Source of the DNA: Malurus cyaneus samueli
Taxonomy: Eukaryota > Chordata > Aves > Passeriformes > Maluridae
DNA length: 64,000 bases
NCBI GenBank assembly: GCA_009741485.1
Contig: CM019227.1
Coordinates: 15,644,057 to 15,708,056 of the forward strand
Direction of reading: 5' to 3'
Below, one piece after another: positions 61,141 to 64,000 of this stretch; the stretch's first letter is position 1; the number at the start of each line of letters is the position of its first letter. The translations under genes were made by a program, and so were the position numbers. The notes beneath the pieces are model-generated. The model saw only the letters and a list, made by a program, of their open reading frames with translations. It was not told the origin of the DNA and made no database searches.

Positions 61141-63175
61141 GAGTGGAAATGTGGTTTTCATATTTGGCTAACTGTAATTGCAATTTCTATCCAGTCAAAG
61201 CAGGATAATTCAGCACAAGACACAAAAGAATCTGGCAGAAGGCTCAGCAAAGTAACCATTGCTGAAGAAAGAGAAAAAAACAAGGTTCTAGTTGGAATGT
61301 AAATAGAATTAATAAGGGAATGTTACCACAACACCAAAACTCCAAACAAAGAAACATAAACTGAGTTGTTATTAGTTAAAACTTACTTAAACAGCACAAC
61401 TAATTAGTTACTAATAAATTCATATTAATAATTGGGATCATTAACTATTTCAGGCCAAATTTAATAACCAAACCCCAGCTCTCAGAACACGAATTTGTTT
61501 TGAGCAGAAATTAAACAGGATTCCTGGCAAAGCAGGAAATACTGTGGCCTGGATTTCCAGCAGCTGAACTGCCTTCATCTGCTCCAGACATTTCTGGGGG
61601 TCACAGGATGTGCAAAAATATCCACAGCTTTAGGTTAAAGTCAGCTGTCACCTCAATTGCCTTCCCCGTTGACAAAAACTGCTTATTTGCTAACATCATC
61701 ACTGCAGTTAAAATGAATGAGGTTAAACAGAAAGGAATGAAAAAAAGAAACTCCAGCAGAGCAGGAATGTTTGGTTTGGAGAGGACACAAGAAGAAAAGC
61801 CACTGTCTGTTTAATAAAGTGGCCACTTTACCTTGGAACATTTCCAGAATGATAAGCAACCCCGTTTAAGGAGCACAGTTACCTCCTGATTGTCAGCTTA
61901 TGCAAATGACAACAGCACAGAAGAATTAAGGGAAGAGAGAAATTTACTTCCAGAAGAGATGAGGAGTACCCGTTCTTGAGAAGGGAAACATGAATGAAAC
62001 ACTTTGCTCCGTGAACAAATTATCTGCATCTTCCTTCTAGAGCCTACAGATTTGATTTGATTCTATCAGTAAGTGATAAATCTAAATTTTATAAAGGTTG
62101 TTAAAATGTTTTCTGGTACTCAAATGCCTTTTACTGACCTGGCACCTGGCTGTTGACTGAGTTATGTGACAGAAAATATATTTCAACTGGATTTTTATCA
62201 AGATTCTGAATAGTCTCATGGCTCTTTCCAAGGAGCTCCCAGGTGGACAGAGAGGAACTTGGTGGTGGCAATGAAATGGTCACTATTTCTTCTGAGTAGA
62301 CACAGAACACACAGGACAAAACCACTGCTCCCGAGTTAAAACCAGTGGAAAAGCCTTCCCAGGAAGTTATTAGAAGTGTTTTCATAGGATTTTGGGATGG
62401 GCTTTATAAGAGTTTCCAGTCAGATGAGTAGGCTGCAGTTTTTGTTGCAGAACAAACCACCCTGTCTGGGGGGGGAAAAAAGGAGAGTTGGGGGATCCTT
62501 GCTGAACATTGAATATCCTTGCTCTGTACAAACATCCACCAGATTAATAAAGACATGGAAAAAACCTGCCTGTGCTGCCAAATTTTCAGATTAAATGAAT
62601 TCTTTCTTTAGTAACTTGGTGGGCTTGGCCCGATGGTGACTTTCAGAAAACATCTGCTGAACTTTTGCTAACCATTTTGCTTTTCTTTTAGCCAGAAGTT
62701 AAAGCTTAAGGGATTTTGAGAGCAGAGTACTAAAATTGAGCTAGACCTTCCTTATTAAAAGGAAAATCTTCAGTAATTAGCTCTTCCCCTAACTGCTTTT
62801 TGGCTCTCATTACAAATAAAGTGCTATGCTAATATACCTTGTGTTGCAAATGTTTCACAATTCCTGCTAATCAAATTAAACTCAATTTTCAGCAAATAAA
62901 CCCTCAATGCAGTTAATGGAAAACAAGGAACAGCACTGCTTTGCCTGAGAATGGGTCATTACCACAAGCTCCTAATTACAAGTACCTTAATGCATAATGT
63001 AAAGCACAGTCTTATATAGGCTCTTAAGAATTAAAGCTGTGGCAGGATCAAAGAGTTGATGTGTCCTTGGATTTTTTTTATGTACATTTGAATACAGACA
63101 GGGAAAAGCAACAAAGAGAAACAGAGCAAAGCCGCAAAACACGAAGACTCATTCACTTACCCACCCTTCAAAACG

Positions 63176-63191
63176 TATAATAATAATAATT
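63176..63191 (+). repeat. (TAA)n microsatellite
   Basis: Five TAA steps between ACG and TTTATGCAG. A short perfect trinucleotide repeat. Confidence 0.85.
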
Positions 63192-64000
63192 TATGCAGCT
63201 TATGAGTCTGCAGAGAAAGACTGATTTTGACTCAGGACACATTCTGAAACCAATTTTCATTTGCCTCCTCCTCTACCCTCTTGATAGAGAATGTTTCACA
63301 CCTACCAGTTAATGAAGGATTATTACTTTCCTCTAGAGGAAGTTGCAAATACAACCAAGGTTAAAGCAAAGGACGTTCATCATGAATTGGGTTGTGATGC
63401 CATCAAACAGGAGCCCAGGTGATTGATGACATATTGCTATTGCTGCACCGGGCATTTATCAATATTGCACTGGGAATTATTTTCCTGTTTAGTTCTCTTG
63501 TTGTCACATGATGGTATATTTGATCAAATTTACTTAACTGAAAAAAATAAAAATAAAAACCCGGAGAGAAAAGCACTGGAAACAGCAGAAGGCACAATAA
63601 ATCACAGTGATCAAGTCACAAAATGCAGACTCTGGCATCATTTGCCAGCCAGAATTCTGCTGTTGTGAATAAATTCACTCAGGTTGCATTTTTTACTCTG
63701 AGATTTCCCAAACAATCAGCAGGAATGGGCACAGCAGGCACTGCAGCCCAGCCCATGAACCACACCTGAACCAAGTCCTACAGAGCCATTCAGCTGCAGT
63801 GCTACCACCACTAAAAACCACTGTTTCACCAATTTTTTTTCCATTTTTCTGAAAACAATTTGCATGTGCTTATTTTCCCAGAGAATTACTACACAAAGCC
63901 TTGAAACTCCCAGCAAGATGAACACTTTGTGCTCTAACTCACTCTGGCTATAAAGAATTAATATCAAATTATATCCATTGTGATTGTAAACCTTCACGAT

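Larger units (their letters stand above)
59764..64000. other. Noncoding sequence to the window end, no gene seen
   Basis: AT-rich unique sequence. Open frames are under 102 codons, overlap antisense and lack domains. 60840-61140 is flagged as regulatory-like. 62580-63180 is plain AT-rich sequence. No repeat family or RNA gene is recognised. Confidence 0.65.

Overview
This window looks like nuclear DNA from a vertebrate, most likely a bird and plausibly a songbird. It is AT-rich and CpG-poor, with scattered minisatellites and microsatellites, short CR1-LINE-like 3' ends and solitary endogenous-retrovirus LTRs. The taxon is inferred from this general character; no gene in the window pins it down. 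I find no protein-coding gene, no convincing exon chain, no tRNA or rRNA gene and no CRISPR array. Every long open frame is either the by-product of a tandem repeat with few stop codons or a chance frame with no recognisable domain. The window is best read as intergenic or deep intronic sequence.

Layout. 1-3377 is unremarkable noncoding DNA. 3378-3790 is a 19-bp minisatellite. 3791-12147 is AT-rich noncoding DNA with a homeodomain-motif-rich stretch (4200-4650), two AT microsatellites (about 6025-6190 and 7348-7371) and a hairpin cluster (10194-10255). Solo LTR copy A is at 12148-12580 (minus), followed by a CR1-like 3' end. A 23-bp minisatellite is at 16526-16782. LTR copy B is at 23154-23585 (minus). 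23586-34984 is noncoding, with a 24-bp near-perfect palindrome at 31935-31958. 34985-35590 is a strange tract whose plus strand is almost only A and C. LTR copy C (46309-46719, minus) is followed 280 bp later by a 0.93-kb array of a CCCTGTG heptamer and then an 11-bp minisatellite. A 52-bp tandem duplication lies at 50409-50512. LTR copy D (52572-52990, plus) is inserted inside a roughly 42-bp minisatellite. 54179-54428 is a T/G-rich tract. A possible second LTR type ends near 58565. LTR copy E is at 59343-59763 (minus). The rest is noncoding.

The best-supported biology is one family of solo LTRs of about 410-435 bp, in five copies. Their ends are TGATGCCT...AGGCATCA. Three copies have exact 4-bp target duplications and a fourth has one mismatch. 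Most keep a TATA-like box, and all keep an ATTAAA polyadenylation signal. The 4-bp duplications point to a class I (ERV1-like) element. Indels split the copies into at least two subgroups. No gag, pol or env sequence remains beside any copy.

I do not see a new protein or RNA system. The most unusual items are the G-quadruplex-capable heptamer array at 47 kb, the A/C-only tract at 35 kb (possibly an assembly artefact), the 24-bp palindrome at 31.9 kb, and the LTR inserted at a minisatellite unit boundary. Several unique stretches look like conserved noncoding elements, but only an alignment could show that.
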